Numbered from the stretch's first letter, positions 1 through 9,175 are shown. The stretch: 64,000 nucleotides of DNA from Rhizobium sp. WSM4643 (GCF_025152745.1 NZ_CP104040.1:248001-312000); one strand, 5' to 3'. Notes: generated by a model from the letters alone, not told the origin. Program-made: numbers and translations.

Positions 1-32
1 TTTACGAGAGGGGAGCGAGAAACGGAGAGGTT

Positions 33-96
33 GCGGCGATCCCCCTTCGCCCCGCGAGCGGGGAGAAGGTGCCGGTAGGTTAGGATGAGGGGCAGC
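33..96. repeat. Palindromic intergenic repeat
   Basis: This stretch holds a dyad of CCCCGC and GCGGGG arms flanked by CTTC/GAAG, then a GATGAGGGGC tail. It resembles the short palindromic repeats scattered between genes in Rhizobium genomes. I see no reading frame in positions 1-295 that looks like a gene, apart from antisense shadows of galE. Confidence 0.5.
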
Positions 97-295
97 CGTC
101 AGCCGCGAAAGCCGCGATTTTGTGCCGGGAATCGCCGGATCGATAAAACTCTAGCAAAGCCCGAAATCGGCCTCTAACCACGACTCCAAACATACCCGTT
201 CAAGGGCCTGCCAATGGCCGTTCGATAAGAAAATTGGAAAGAAAAACCGGCGCCTGATGCCCCTGCTTATAAAAACGAAAGCAGGGATGCGGGAC

Positions 296-1330
296 ATGGC
301 GGTTTTGGTGACGGGCGGGGCCGGATATATCGGCAGTCACATGGTTTGGGCGCTGCTCGACGCGGGCGAGGACGTGGTCGTGCTCGACCGCCTCTCCACG
401 GGCTTTCGCTGGGCCGTGGCGCCGGCGGCGCGTTTCTATCTCGGCGACATTGCCGATCCCGACATATTGAAAAAGGTCTTCATCGAAAACGACATCGAGG
501 CGATCATCCATTTCGCCGGCTCCGCCGTCGTCCCGGTCTCGGTCACCGATCCGCTCTCCTACTACGACAACAATTCCGGCAAGACCCGGGCGTTGCTGAG
601 CGCTTCGGTCAAGGCCGGTATCCGCAACTTCGTCTTCTCCTCGACGGCGGCGGTCTACGGTCAACAAAAGACCGACCTGCCGGTGAAGGAGACGGCCCCG
701 CTCAATCCGGAAAATCCTTATGGCCAGTCGAAGCTGATGACCGAGTTCATGCTGCGCGATGCCGCCGCCGCCTATGATTTCAACTATATCGCGCTGCGCT
801 ACTTCAACGTCGCCGGCGCCGACCCGCATCACCGCGCCGGCCAGTCGACCTCAGGCGCCACGCACCTCATCAAGGTCGCCTGCGAGGCTGCGCTCGGCAG
901 GCGCGACAGCGTCAATGTCTACGGCATCGACTATCCCACGCATGACGGCACAGGCGTGCGCGACTACATCCATGTCAGCGATCTCACGGATGCGCATCTG
1001 AAAGCGTTGCAGCACCTGCGCAGGGACAAGGGCTCGCTCGTGGCCAATTGTGGTTATGGCAGCGGCTATTCCGTGCTCGACGTGCTGAACATGGTCACCC
1101 GCCTGCACGGGCATTCCTTCAAGATCCACATGGCGCCGCGGCGCGCCGGCGATTCGGCAAGCGTCGTCGCAGACGCTTCGCTCGCCCGGCAGGTGCTCGA
1201 CTGGAAGCCCAGATACGATTCGCTGGAAACCATCGTCCAGAGCTCGCTCGATTGGGAACTGTTCCTGTCGAACAAGAGTGTCGACGACCTGCATAGCATC
1301 CACCGGGCATTGGCTGCCGCTTCGTTCTGA
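296..1330 (+). CDS. galE: UDP-glucose 4-epimerase
   Basis: Interconverts UDP-glucose and UDP-galactose in the cytoplasm and so supplies galactose units for exopolysaccharide and LPS; rhizobial copies are often named exoB. The 344-residue length is normal for the family. The extended SDR features are all visible: the NAD-binding GGAGYIG at residues 7-13, the catalytic SST ending at Thr117, and the Tyr142-x-x-x-Lys146 pair. The ATG at 296 places the Rossmann motif directly at the N-terminus, as in relatives; starts 9 or 39 bases upstream are possible but add a non-homologous tail. A GGDEF-EAL gene follows 50-100 bases downstream on the same strand. Confidence 0.93.
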   Translation: MAVLVTGGAGYIGSHMVWALLDAGEDVVVLDRLSTGFRWAVAPAARFYLGDIADPDILKKVFIENDIEAIIHFAGSAVVPVSVTDPLSYYDNNSGKTRALLSASVKAGIRNFVFSSTAAVYGQQKTDLPVKETAPLNPENPYGQSKLMTEFMLRDAAAAYDFNYIALRYFNVAGADPHHRAGQSTSGATHLIKVACEAALGRRDSVNVYGIDYPTHDGTGVRDYIHVSDLTDAHLKALQHLRRDKGSLVANCGYGSGYSVLDVLNMVTRLHGHSFKIHMAPRRAGDSASVVADASLARQVLDWKPRYDSLETIVQSSLDWELFLSNKSVDDLHSIHRALAAASF

Positions 1331-1438
1331 TGCAGGAGCCTGTTTACGATCCCTGCGCCTGCGGGGACCGCATGCCGTGACGTGAACAAGGAAAAATCAA
1401 GCTTTCTCTGGCTGGCTCTGGCCAACGGAAAGGAGAAG

Positions 1439-3400
1439 ATGAAGAACTTTCTGGCCTCATTGCAGCTGCAAAAAGACAATCCGACGCTTCTGACGGCGCA
1501 GTTCCGGGCCTTGTCGTCGCAGATCCCCATTCTCTATGTCCTGCTGATCATCAACGCTCTTGCGGTGGCGATCACCCACCTCAAATCCGCCCCCCTTTGG
1601 CTCTCGCTCTACATTCCTGTGATCTTGAGCGTCGTCTGTGTCTTCCGTCTCTGCTGGTGGGAGATCCGGGGCAAGGAATACGTCACCGCCGAGCGGGCCT
1701 ACAGGCTGATGAAGGTGACGATATCGGGGGCCGGCATGCTGGCTGTTGCTTTCGGCGGCTGGGCGATCGCGCTCTACCAATATGGCGATGCCTCCCAGCA
1801 GGGGCAGATCGCTTATTTCCTCGTCGTGACAGGCATTTCCTGCATCTTTTGCCTGATGCACCTGCCGATGGCGGCGGCGCTGACCACGGTCATCACCTTC
1901 TCGGCCATGATTGCGACCTTCATGTTCTCGGGCAATCCCGTTTTCGTCGCGACCGCCATCAGCGGCATCTTCCTGATCCTGCCCTTCCTCAGGGTGATCA
2001 ACAGCTATTTCCAGAATTTCGTCGGTCTCGTGCAATTGACCGAGGAGCTGAAGCAGAAGCAGGCGGAGGCCGAGGAACTGAACCTCGTGAACAGCCGCAA
2101 CGCCCTGCATGACCAGCTAACCGGCCTTGCCAACCGCCGCAGCTTCTTTCTCTCGCTGGAACAACGGCTGCAGAAGAATCCGTCCGCGCCGCCCGTCCTC
2201 GGCATTCTCGATCTCGATGGCTTCAAGCCCGTCAACGACGTCTTCGGCCATGCTGCCGGCGATCTCGTGCTCAAGGAGACGGCCCGCCGCTTCGTCGCGC
2301 TGGTCGGCGAAGAGGGCATCGTCTCCCGTCTCGGCGGCGATGAGTTCGGGATCATCTTCCCCTGCTCGATGACACGCCAGGCGATCGCCGATCTCGGTCA
2401 GGCGCTCTGTGCTGCCGTCCGCGACCCTTTCGAAATCCCCGATGGCTCGGTCCGCGTCTTCGGCTCCTGCGGCATCGTCTATCCCGATATCGGCACATAT
2501 ACCGCCGAGGATCTCTACGAGAAAGCGGATTTCGCCCTCTACCAGGTCAAGAGCAAGCGCAGCAGCGGCGTCGAATTCTTCTCGGCCGAGCACGAGAAGA
2601 TCCTGACGCAGCGCCACCTGATCGAACTCGAGCTGCAGGCGAACGATTTCGCCAAGGAATTGAAACTCGATTATCAGCCGATCGTCGAATTGAAGAGCGG
2701 CCGCGTCGTCGCTTTCGAGGCGCTCGCCCGCTGGGACAGCGCCCGCTTCGGCCGTATCAGCCCGGACGCCTTCATCCCCGCTGCCGAGCGCACGGCGGTC
2801 ATCGGCCGCATGACACGCATCCTCTTTGCCAAGGCGCTCGAAGCGCTGGCGGTCATTCCACGGCATCTGAGCCTGTCCTTCAATCTCTCGGCGCGCGATA
2901 TCTGCGACCACGAAACGTCGATGGCGCTGCTCGCCATGATCACCCGCTCCGGCATCGATCCCAGGCGCATCGAATTCGAGATTACCGAGACCGCACTGCT
3001 CTCCGATTTCGACACCGCCGACCAGGTGATATCAATGCTGCGCGCTGCCGGCATCTCGATCGCGCTTGATGATTTCGGCACCGGCTATTCGAGCCTCAGC
3101 CATATTCATCGTCTCGCCTTCGACAAGCTGAAGATCGACAAGTCTTTCGTGATGAATTTCGATCGCGACGCCCGTTGCATGAACATCACCCGCTCGGTCG
3201 CCAATCTCTGCCAGAATCTCGGCATTGCCTCCGTCGCCGAAGGCGTCGAAAGCGAAGAGATCGCCGAGGGATTGAAGGCGATGGGCGTTCGCCTGGCGCA
3301 GGGCTATCATTTCTCGCGGCCGCTGCCGCTGGAACTTGCCATCGATTACGCCGTCCGGTGCGAGGCCGAAGCCTCCGCCCGCAATTCGCTGTCTGCCTGA
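1439..3400 (+). CDS. Membrane-bound GGDEF-EAL cyclic-di-GMP protein
   Basis: A membrane-anchored protein predicted to make and/or degrade cyclic di-GMP. It has about six hydrophobic segments in the first 190 residues, then a diguanylate cyclase domain with an intact GGDEF (RLGGDEFG) and a phosphodiesterase domain with intact EAL (FEALARW) and DDFGTGYS motifs. Both active sites look competent, so the net activity cannot be told from sequence. The N-terminal membrane region has no recognised ligand pocket. The start is uncertain: ATG 1439 follows AAAGGAG at short spacing, while an in-frame GTG at 1382 would add 19 residues. It lies directly after galE, fitting a role in the polysaccharide or motility switch, but no specific target is shown. 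Confidence 0.9.
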   Translation: MKNFLASLQLQKDNPTLLTAQFRALSSQIPILYVLLIINALAVAITHLKSAPLWLSLYIPVILSVVCVFRLCWWEIRGKEYVTAERAYRLMKVTISGAGMLAVAFGGWAIALYQYGDASQQGQIAYFLVVTGISCIFCLMHLPMAAALTTVITFSAMIATFMFSGNPVFVATAISGIFLILPFLRVINSYFQNFVGLVQLTEELKQKQAEAEELNLVNSRNALHDQLTGLANRRSFFLSLEQRLQKNPSAPPVLGILDLDGFKPVNDVFGHAAGDLVLKETARRFVALVGEEGIVSRLGGDEFGIIFPCSMTRQAIADLGQALCAAVRDPFEIPDGSVRVFGSCGIVYPDIGTYTAEDLYEKADFALYQVKSKRSSGVEFFSAEHEKILTQRHLIELELQANDFAKELKLDYQPIVELKSGRVVAFEALARWDSARFGRISPDAFIPAAERTAVIGRMTRILFAKALEALAVIPRHLSLSFNLSARDICDHETSMALLAMITRSGIDPRRIEFEITETALLSDFDTADQVISMLRAAGISIALDDFGTGYSSLSHIHRLAFDKLKIDKSFVMNFDRDARCMNITRSVANLCQNLGIASVAEGVESEEIAEGLKAMGVRLAQGYHFSRPLPLELAIDYAVRCEAEASARNSLSA

Positions 3401-3481
3401 ACCAATCTCCCGACCGGACTTGAATCGACTGGAGCGAAGCTACGTCGTCGTCTATTCATGGTCGTAACAATGAGGTGAACC

Positions 3482-4531
3482 ATGCAAGGCGAAGTCATCA
3501 TCGAACGGCGAGGGACTGCGGGCGTCATCCGGCTCAACCGGCCGCGGGCGCTGAACAGCCTGACCCTGCCGATGATCCGCACGATCACTGCCGCCCTTCA
3601 TGATTTTGCCGATGATCCCGAGGTGGTAAACGTCGTGGCGACGGGAGAGGGCGAACGCGGCTTCTGTGCCGGCGGCGATATCCGCGCCTTGCATGAGAGC
3701 GCCCGCGCCGGCGATGGCCTTGCAGGTACCTTCTGGCGCGAGGAGTTCCGCCTCAACCATCTGATCGCCTCCTACCCCAAACCCTATGTCGCGCTGATGG
3801 ATGGCATCACCATGGGCGGCGGCGTCGGCCTGTCCTCGCACGGCCGCCACCGCATCGTCACCGAGCGCACGCGGCTGGCCATGCCCGAAACCGGCATCGG
3901 CTATGTCCCGGATGTCGGTGCCACCTGGCTGCTGCCCCGTGCGCCGGGCGAGGCCGGAACATGGCTGGGCCTGACAGGGCTCGATATTGGTGCGGCCGAT
4001 GCGATCCACGCTGGGCTTGCTGACCTTCAGATCGCCTCGTCGCGGCTAGGCGAGGTGGTCGACGCTCTCTCCGGCCTGCCGCGCGCCAGCTCATCCGGCG
4101 ATGTCGATGCCGTGCTGCAGGCGCTTTCTGAGCCTCAGGGAGAAAGCCGGCTCAAGCAGAACGCGACGACGATCGATCGCGCATTTCGTTTCGACAGCGT
4201 CGAGGAGATCCTGGCAGCACTCGCCGAGGAGGAGGGCGACTTCGCCGCCGAGACGCGCCGGGTGCTGCTGACGCGTTCACCGACCAGCCTGAAGCTCGCT
4301 TTGCTGCTGCTGAGAGCCGGCCGCCGCAGTACCTCGCTTGCAGAATGCCTCGGCCGTGAGCTCGGCGCCTGTCTGCAGATGCTCGATAATCCGGATTTCT
4401 TCGAGGGCATCCGCGCCGCCGTCATCGACAAGGACCGCAACCCGCAATGGTCGCCGGCGTCAGTCGAGGCTGTGGAGTCAGCAAGGGTCGAGGAATTCCT
4501 GAAACCGGCCGAGCCGCCGCTTTCACTCTGA
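3482..4531 (+). CDS. 3-hydroxyisobutyryl-CoA hydrolase-like enoyl-CoA hydratase family protein
   Basis: A 349-residue crotonase-fold protein. The oxyanion-hole stretch GFCAGGDIRALHE and the MPETGIGYVPDVG segment are characteristic of 3-hydroxyisobutyryl-CoA hydrolases, which release 3-hydroxyisobutyrate during valine breakdown; the Glu and Asp of that segment correspond to the catalytic pair. The length exceeds simple enoyl-CoA hydratases (about 260) and fits the hydrolase subfamily. A GAGGTG site lies 6 bases before the ATG. It converges with the helicase gene, the two stops being 11 bases apart. An ordinary enoyl-CoA hydratase is the alternative. Confidence 0.85.
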   Translation: MQGEVIIERRGTAGVIRLNRPRALNSLTLPMIRTITAALHDFADDPEVVNVVATGEGERGFCAGGDIRALHESARAGDGLAGTFWREEFRLNHLIASYPKPYVALMDGITMGGGVGLSSHGRHRIVTERTRLAMPETGIGYVPDVGATWLLPRAPGEAGTWLGLTGLDIGAADAIHAGLADLQIASSRLGEVVDALSGLPRASSSGDVDAVLQALSEPQGESRLKQNATTIDRAFRFDSVEEILAALAEEEGDFAAETRRVLLTRSPTSLKLALLLLRAGRRSTSLAECLGRELGACLQMLDNPDFFEGIRAAVIDKDRNPQWSPASVEAVESARVEEFLKPAEPPLSL

Positions 4532-4542
4532 ACGCTAGTCAG

Positions 4543-6600
4543 TTATCGCCACATGCCGCGCATGCGGGCGCCGACATCGATGCGCACCTGCCGCGCCTGC
4601 GCTTGAGCGGCCTCCGATTTTCCCTGCGGCCAGCTGCAGGCTTCGAAGAACTGCAGCAGGGTCGCGGGAATGAAGCGGCTGCGAGAGGCATAGACGTGCC
4701 GGTCGCCCTGCGAGTTCTGCCCATAGGTGAAGAAGCGTTGCGGCACGACGAGGTCGAGACCATCCCGGGCGCGTGTCATAGCGACATAGAGCAGCCGGCG
4801 TTCCTCTTCGATTTCGGCGGTTGTTCCGACGGCGAGATCGCTCGGTATGCAGCCGTCGACGACGTTCAGCATGAACACCCTCGTCCATTCCTGGCCCTTG
4901 GCGGAATGGATTGTGGAAAGGATGAGGTAGTCCTCGTCGAGAAGCGGCACGCCCGCCTGGTCGCTGGTCGCATCCGGCGGATCGAGGGTGAGTTCGGTCA
5001 GGAAACGCTCGCGCGAGGCATAACCGCTAGCGATCTGCTCGAGCTGCAGCAGATCGGCCTGCCGGGTCGCTGCGTCCTCGTGCAGCCGTTCGAGATGCGG
5101 CGCGTACCATTGCCGCGCCAGGCCGATTTCCGCCGGCCAGCCGGCCTTGCCGGTCTTCAGCTCCTGCAGCATCGAAACGAACATTGTCCAGTCCTCGCCC
5201 GAGCGCGGCGGCGCCGGCATGGCAGCAAGAGCAGAAATCGGACTGGCATCCTCGGCCATCAGGTCGAGCGTCTTCTGCGCCGTCGACGGCCCGACGCCCG
5301 GCAGGATCTGCATCAGCCGGAAGCCCGCCACCCGATCGCGCGGGTTCTGCGCGAAGCGAAGGGCGGCCAGCATGTCCTTCACATGCGCGCTGTCGAGAAA
5401 CTTCAGCCCGCCGAACTTGACGAACGGAATGTTGCGCCGGGTCAACTCGACCTCCAGCGGCCCGCTGTGATGCGAGGCGCGGAAGAGCACGGCTTGCTGC
5501 TTGAGCGTGAGGCCATCCTCGCGATTGTCGAGCACCATGTCGGTGATGTAGCGCGCCTGCTCGGCCTCGTCGCGCACCGTGACCAGGCGCGGCCGCTCGG
5601 ACGATTGCCGCTCGGTCCAGAGGTTCTTGGTAAAGCGCTCCGAGGCGAGATCGATAACGGCGTTGGCGGCGGCGAGGATCGGCTGCGTCGAGCGGTAATT
5701 GCGATCGAGCGTGACGATATTGGCCGCCGGGCTGAAGGCGGCGGGAAAATCGAGGATATTGCGCACCGTCGCCGCGCGGAAGGAGTAGATCGACTGCGCA
5801 TCGTCGCCGACGACGGTCAGCCCCTGGCCTTGGGGCTTCAGCGCCAGCAGGATCGAGGCCTGCAACCGGTTGGTATCCTGATATTCGTCGACCAGCACAT
5901 GGTCGAAGCGGCTGCCGATATCCTCGGCAATGACAGTCTCGCCGACCATCTGCGCCCAGTAGAGCAGCAGATCGTCGTAATCGAGCACGTTCTGGCTCTG
6001 CTTGGCCTCAACATAACAGGCGAAAAGTTCGCGCAGCTGTTTCTCCCACGCCGCGCACCAGGGAAAGACGTCCCGTAGCACGAGGTCGAGCGTGGTTTCC
6101 GAATTCACCGCCCTGGAATAGATGGCAAGGCAGGTGCCCTTTGTGGGAAAGCGGCTTTCCGTCTTCGAGAAGCCGAGGTCGTGCCGGATCAGGTTGATCA
6201 GATCGGCGCTGTCTTCGCGGTCGTGGATGGTGAAATCGGGATCGAGGCCGATCTGCTGGCTATAATCGCGCAGCAGCCGCGCGCCGATGCCGTGGAAGGT
6301 GCCTGACCAGGAAAGCGCATCCGCCATGACGCCCGCATTTGCACCAAGCACATCGCGGCAGATGCGCTCGACACGCCGCGCCATCTCGGCGGCTGCCCGA
6401 CGCGAGAAGGTCATCAGCAGGATGCGGCGGGGATCGGCCCCCTTGACGATGAGATGGGCGACCCGATGCGCCAATGTATTCGTCTTGCCGGAACCGGCGC
6501 CGGCAATGACCAGCAGCGGCCCGGCAATATGGCTGCCGTCGATGAGCGTACCGTGCTCGACGGCCATGCGCTGCTGCGGATTGAGCTTTTCGAGATACAT
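4543..6600 (-). CDS. UvrD/Rep-type superfamily 1 DNA helicase
   Basis: An ATP-dependent 3'-5' DNA helicase of the UvrD/PcrA/Rep family, 685 residues. Motifs appear in order: Walker A AGAGSGKT (about residues 33-40), DEYQDTN, GDDAQSIYSFR, LDRNYRST, STIHSAKGQEW and YVAMTRARD. All are intact, so it should be active in repair or in restarting stalled replication. It is shorter than the main UvrD of alphaproteobacteria and lacks its C-terminal extension, so it is probably an accessory paralogue. A 543-residue open frame on the opposite strand is a GC-driven shadow. Confidence 0.92.
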   Translation of the reverse strand: MYLEKLNPQQRMAVEHGTLIDGSHIAGPLLVIAGAGSGKTNTLAHRVAHLIVKGADPRRILLMTFSRRAAAEMARRVERICRDVLGANAGVMADALSWSGTFHGIGARLLRDYSQQIGLDPDFTIHDREDSADLINLIRHDLGFSKTESRFPTKGTCLAIYSRAVNSETTLDLVLRDVFPWCAAWEKQLRELFACYVEAKQSQNVLDYDDLLLYWAQMVGETVIAEDIGSRFDHVLVDEYQDTNRLQASILLALKPQGQGLTVVGDDAQSIYSFRAATVRNILDFPAAFSPAANIVTLDRNYRSTQPILAAANAVIDLASERFTKNLWTERQSSERPRLVTVRDEAEQARYITDMVLDNREDGLTLKQQAVLFRASHHSGPLEVELTRRNIPFVKFGGLKFLDSAHVKDMLAALRFAQNPRDRVAGFRLMQILPGVGPSTAQKTLDLMAEDASPISALAAMPAPPRSGEDWTMFVSMLQELKTGKAGWPAEIGLARQWYAPHLERLHEDAATRQADLLQLEQIASGYASRERFLTELTLDPPDATSDQAGVPLLDEDYLILSTIHSAKGQEWTRVFMLNVVDGCIPSDLAVGTTAEIEEERRLLYVAMTRARDGLDLVVPQRFFTYGQNSQGDRHVYASRSRFIPATLLQFFEACSWPQGKSEAAQAQARQVRIDVGARMRGMWR

Positions 6601-6707
6601 CCAGCCGTCCGGTCGGGCTCCCGCAGAATCACTGGGGAAAGATTAGATGTTCCTTGAATGTTCGCGATTGCCGTCCCTGTCAAGCGATCTGGCGCGCAAG
6701 CAACATC

Positions 6708-6974
6708 TCAGTCGGGGAAATCCGGACCGATCTCGCGCCGTACCAGCTTCAGGCTGCGGTCGGGCTGAAGGATATAGGTTTCCTCAACGCGCTGGCCCGT
6801 TCCGTTGTAAAACTGGTTGTAGACGACGCTGCCGACCGGCGATTTGGTGAGCTTCGTTCGCGGCTGGCCGCCATAGGTGATGCTGCCCGGAATGGGTTCC
6901 AGCGCCGGCCTATCGGCCGAAGAGCAACCGGCAAGCAATGCCCCGGCAAGCAAGGCGGGCAGAAGCGCTTTCAT
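6708..6974 (-). CDS. Small predicted lipoprotein
   Basis: An 88-residue protein with a lipoprotein signal: a short hydrophobic stretch (ALLPALLAGALLAG) ending in a lipobox, with Cys17 as the lipidated residue followed by SS. The mature part is polar and carries VYNQFYNGTGQ and a basic Leu-Lys stretch. I do not recognise a characterised family. The ATG at 6974 is 9 bases after GAGGG; in-frame ATGs at 6980 and 6983 are too close to that site. It is predicted to sit in the inner or outer membrane facing the periplasm. Confidence 0.75.
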   Translation of the reverse strand: MKALLPALLAGALLAGCSSADRPALEPIPGSITYGGQPRTKLTKSPVGSVVYNQFYNGTGQRVEETYILQPDRSLKLVRREIGPDFPD

Positions 6975-7134
6975 CGTCATCATCCCTCATTCGACTGCAG
7001 CCAGATATGGAAGCCGCGGCGCCTTTCGCCAAGGATCGTCCATGCCAGGGTCCACGGGAAATAGCCCAGCGCACCGCAACGAAATGCTTTGCCGAGGCGT
7101 TAACGGATATCAACTGACATCAGGAGAGGCCACT

Positions 7135-7395
7135 GTGCTCGGCTTTGCAGCATTCACGAACCATGAGGAATCCGGCCGTCAGGATCACAGCGACGCGGCG
7201 ACACGCGCCTCGGTGGAGAGCGCCCTTCATGCAGTCGACGATATCGAAGTGGCGGAAATCATCGTCGACATATCGGGCTCATATGTAATCCTGGAAGGTT
7301 TCATACGCCGGCGGGGTGATGTCGAGCGGGCGATCGAGATTGCCGAGAGCGTCGTCGGCCGAGGCTATGTGCGCAGCCGTCTGCTGCGACGCTGA
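7135..7395 (+). CDS. BON-domain protein
   Basis: An 86-residue protein that looks like a single BON domain: ATRASVESALHAVDDIEVAEI, then a Gly-flanked beta strand (SGSYVILEGFIRRRGDVERAIEIAE) and a final VGRGYVRSRLL. BON domains generally bind phospholipid or sit in envelope stress proteins such as OsmY. No signal peptide is visible, unlike OsmY. The GTG start at 7135 is 8 bases after AGGAG. It lies divergently from the small lipoprotein gene. Confidence 0.75.
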   Translation: MLGFAAFTNHEESGRQDHSDAATRASVESALHAVDDIEVAEIIVDISGSYVILEGFIRRRGDVERAIEIAESVVGRGYVRSRLLRR

Positions 7396-7450
7396 AATCG
7401 CAAGATGGGTGCCCCGGCTCTCTGCTCACCTGTCCTTGCGATGCATGAAG

Positions 7451-7475
7451 GGAACCAAGTGCTCTCCAGCGTGTT
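7451..7475 (+). promoter_or_regulatory. Possible EcfG-type promoter (imperfect)
   Basis: GGAAC at 7451-7455, 16 bases, then TGTT at 7472-7475, one mismatch from the EcfG consensus CGTT. It ends 31 bases before the ATG at 7507, a fitting distance. Confidence 0.35.
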
Positions 7476-7500
7476 GAAATGCCGGATCTAAACGCTGGAG
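7464..7500 (+). other. Inverted repeat covering the ribosome binding site
   Basis: CTCCAGCG (7464-7471) and CGCTGGAG (7493-7500) are perfect 8-base complements separated by 21 bases. The right arm contains the GGAG that should serve the ATG at 7507. If the transcript starts upstream of 7464 the hairpin could mask the site; if the EcfG-like promoter is used, the left arm would not be transcribed. Confidence 0.4.
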
Positions 7501-7506
7501 ACCCTC

Positions 7507-7767
7507 ATGTCGTTGCTTCTTCGCCTTTGGGCAATCACCTTGATTTCAGGCAGTGTCTTTGCCAGCTCCGCCTACGCCTCGCTGGAAACCGGCACAAATT
7601 ATTCCGCTTTGCCGAAGGACCAGATCGCCCTCAACGAATATACCGGGGCCATCGCCTGCACGCCGGCAGAGCCTCAGTATTTGCCTTCCTTCATCCGCGC
7701 ATCGGATGGCACGATCATCGGTGTCGGTTATATCGAAGTGGAGAGTGAGGGCGGCGCGGACTGCTGA
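7507..7767 (+). CDS. Small secreted hypothetical protein
   Basis: An 86-residue protein with a clear signal peptide (LLLRLWAITLISGSVF, then ASSAYA, cleavage near residue 24). The mature part is acidic, about 62 residues, with two cysteines (one in IACTP, one at the C-terminus) that could form a disulphide in the periplasm. I recognise no family. GGAG is 6 bases before the ATG. An imperfect general-stress promoter lies upstream. Downstream, 7768-8005 holds nothing I can identify. Confidence 0.65.
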   Translation: MSLLLRLWAITLISGSVFASSAYASLETGTNYSALPKDQIALNEYTGAIACTPAEPQYLPSFIRASDGTIIGVGYIEVESEGGADC

Positions 7768-8005
7768 GGCGTCCGCTGTGCTCAGACGAGGCTCGCCTGC
7801 GTTTCCGCAGAGGTGACGAGCCTCTAACCATCATCATGATGGCTGGTCGTCTTCTATTGATGCAGCTGTACCGGGCGCAACGCCCTTTGCGCCGAAATCC
7901 GGCACGCACTTGTTGCAGGGTTAAGCTAAAATTAAAGCATTGTCCCGTTCCGGCACGCTCGCGCGCCAGAAGGCGAAAATCGCCCCGAAATTCCTTGCCG
8001 AACTG

Positions 8006-8248
8006 CTAATGCAGCTTCAGCTTCGCCTCTTCGGCGGCCGCCAGAAACTCGGCTCTTGCCTCTTCCACGCTCTTGCGCCCATCGAGCGCCGCCCGGCAGG
8101 CACTACGAGCCTTGATATAACGAAGCCCGCGCATACTCGGCCAGAGATCCGCCAGGCACTTCAGCGCATCGAACGGCCCATTGACCGTTCGCGCATCGGC
8201 ACCTTCGAAACCAACCTTGACCGGGCTGTTCCATCTTTCAGTTGCCAT
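8006..8248 (-). CDS. DUF982 family protein
   Basis: An 80-residue protein matching the DUF982 family, small proteins amplified in Rhizobium and its relatives and of unknown function. Visible hallmarks are W-x-x-P-V near the N-terminus (RWNSPV), a GPFDALKCLADLWP segment, and the RSACRAALDGRKSVEEAR helix. The start is the ATG at 8248, just after GGAGGAG on the minus strand; the longer frame upstream is not homologous. A GGAAC-N17-CGTT promoter lies 28-53 bases upstream, suggesting general-stress control. Confidence 0.85.
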   Translation of the reverse strand: MATERWNSPVKVGFEGADARTVNGPFDALKCLADLWPSMRGLRYIKARSACRAALDGRKSVEEARAEFLAAAEEAKLKLH

Positions 8249-8275
8249 CGACACTCCTCCACGATTTTCGACAGA

Positions 8276-8301
8276 AACGAAGTGCAGCATCTCCCAGTTC
8301 C
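8276..8301 (-). promoter_or_regulatory. EcfG/RpoE2-type promoter for the DUF982 gene
   Basis: Reading leftward: GGAAC at 8301-8297, a 17-base spacer, then CGTT at 8279-8276, matching the alphaproteobacterial general-stress sigma factor consensus. Transcription would begin near 8270, about 22 bases before the start codon. Confidence 0.55.
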
Positions 8302-8510
8302 TCCGGGGAGACTTTGCGATAGTTACTCTAGCGTGATTTTTGCGGTCAACAATAGTGAATCGTTGATTGCTGATGAGACGAAATGTCTGCCTGCGGGTGA
8401 GGTTGCGTGCGCACGCAGGCCAAGAGGAATTTTTATCGGTCGCAAATAAGTTGTATAGCGCCGGCGCGCTGCCGTCGCTACCATGTTCGGCAAGCTGAGG
8501 GGGCTCCGAC

Positions 8511-8900
8511 ATGGTTTTAGATCGAAAATTGATCCAGGCTGCTTTTCTCTGCTCGGCGCTATCTATGCCGGCTCTCGCGCACGGTGCAGCGATATCAGCC
8601 GAAGAGGCTTTCCTGACGCGTATTTCTACTGAGTTTGTTCCGAGAATGCAGCGGAAATATATGGACCGTGCCATCTGCCGCATTGTGTGTGCGATAGACA
8701 TAGCTGCCTTTCGCGCAAGTTTGCTGTTAGCAGAGTCGTTAGAGCAATGGTATGTGGAAGGTATATCTGACGGAGTTCCGAAGGTAACTGTCGATCTGCT
8801 TGAACGGTGGGAGTTGTCGCTGTCCATGCCTTATTATCTCGACGTAACCGAAATTCCCGATTGTGCTCATCGGAGCCTACTGCTTCCCACTTGTCATTGA
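8511..8900 (+). CDS. Hypothetical exported protein
   Basis: A 129-residue frame with a plausible signal peptide (KLIQAAFLCSALSMPALAHG, cleavage near residue 26) and four Cys residues in the mature part. Base use is less GC-biased at third positions than its neighbours, so it may be an acquired or decaying gene. A purine-rich GAGGGGGC precedes the ATG by 6 bases. No recognised domain. Positions 8302-8510 upstream hold no gene I can support. Confidence 0.45.
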   Translation: MVLDRKLIQAAFLCSALSMPALAHGAAISAEEAFLTRISTEFVPRMQRKYMDRAICRIVCAIDIAAFRASLLLAESLEQWYVEGISDGVPKVTVDLLERWELSLSMPYYLDVTEIPDCAHRSLLLPTCH

Positions 8901-8947
8901 GCTTCGACGAGCGCAGACGAAACAATGTGGATTACCTGCTGGAAAAC

Positions 8948-9022
8948 TGGTGCTGCCGAGTGGGATTGAACCACCGACCTCACCCTTACCAAGGGTGTGC
9001 TCTACCACTGAGCTACGGCAGC
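8948..9022 (-). tRNA. tRNA-Thr (GGT)
   Basis: Read on the minus strand, the 7-base acceptor arms GCTGCCG (from 9022) and CGGCAGC pair, the D-arm AGCTCAGTGGTAGAGC and T-arm GGTTCAATCC are canonical, and the anticodon loop TTGGTAA between CACCC and GGGTG gives anticodon GGT. CCA is encoded at 8950-8948. Confidence 0.97.
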
Positions 9023-9175
9023 AGGACCAGACCGCGGAGCCGAGCGGCTCAATTGCGGGAACGGGGCGGCTATTGCCACAGCTTGACGACAAGCGCAAGC
9101 CGCAAAATCAAACTTCGCGTGGATAGAGATGCAAGGGACTTTTGGATTGGCGCGAATTCAGCTAATTCTGCTCAC

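Noticed and set aside
4447..6078. A 543-residue open frame on the plus strand opposite the helicase
   Set aside because: It lies antisense to a well-conserved helicase, is rich in Arg/His/Glu as expected for GC-driven shadows, and has no family features.
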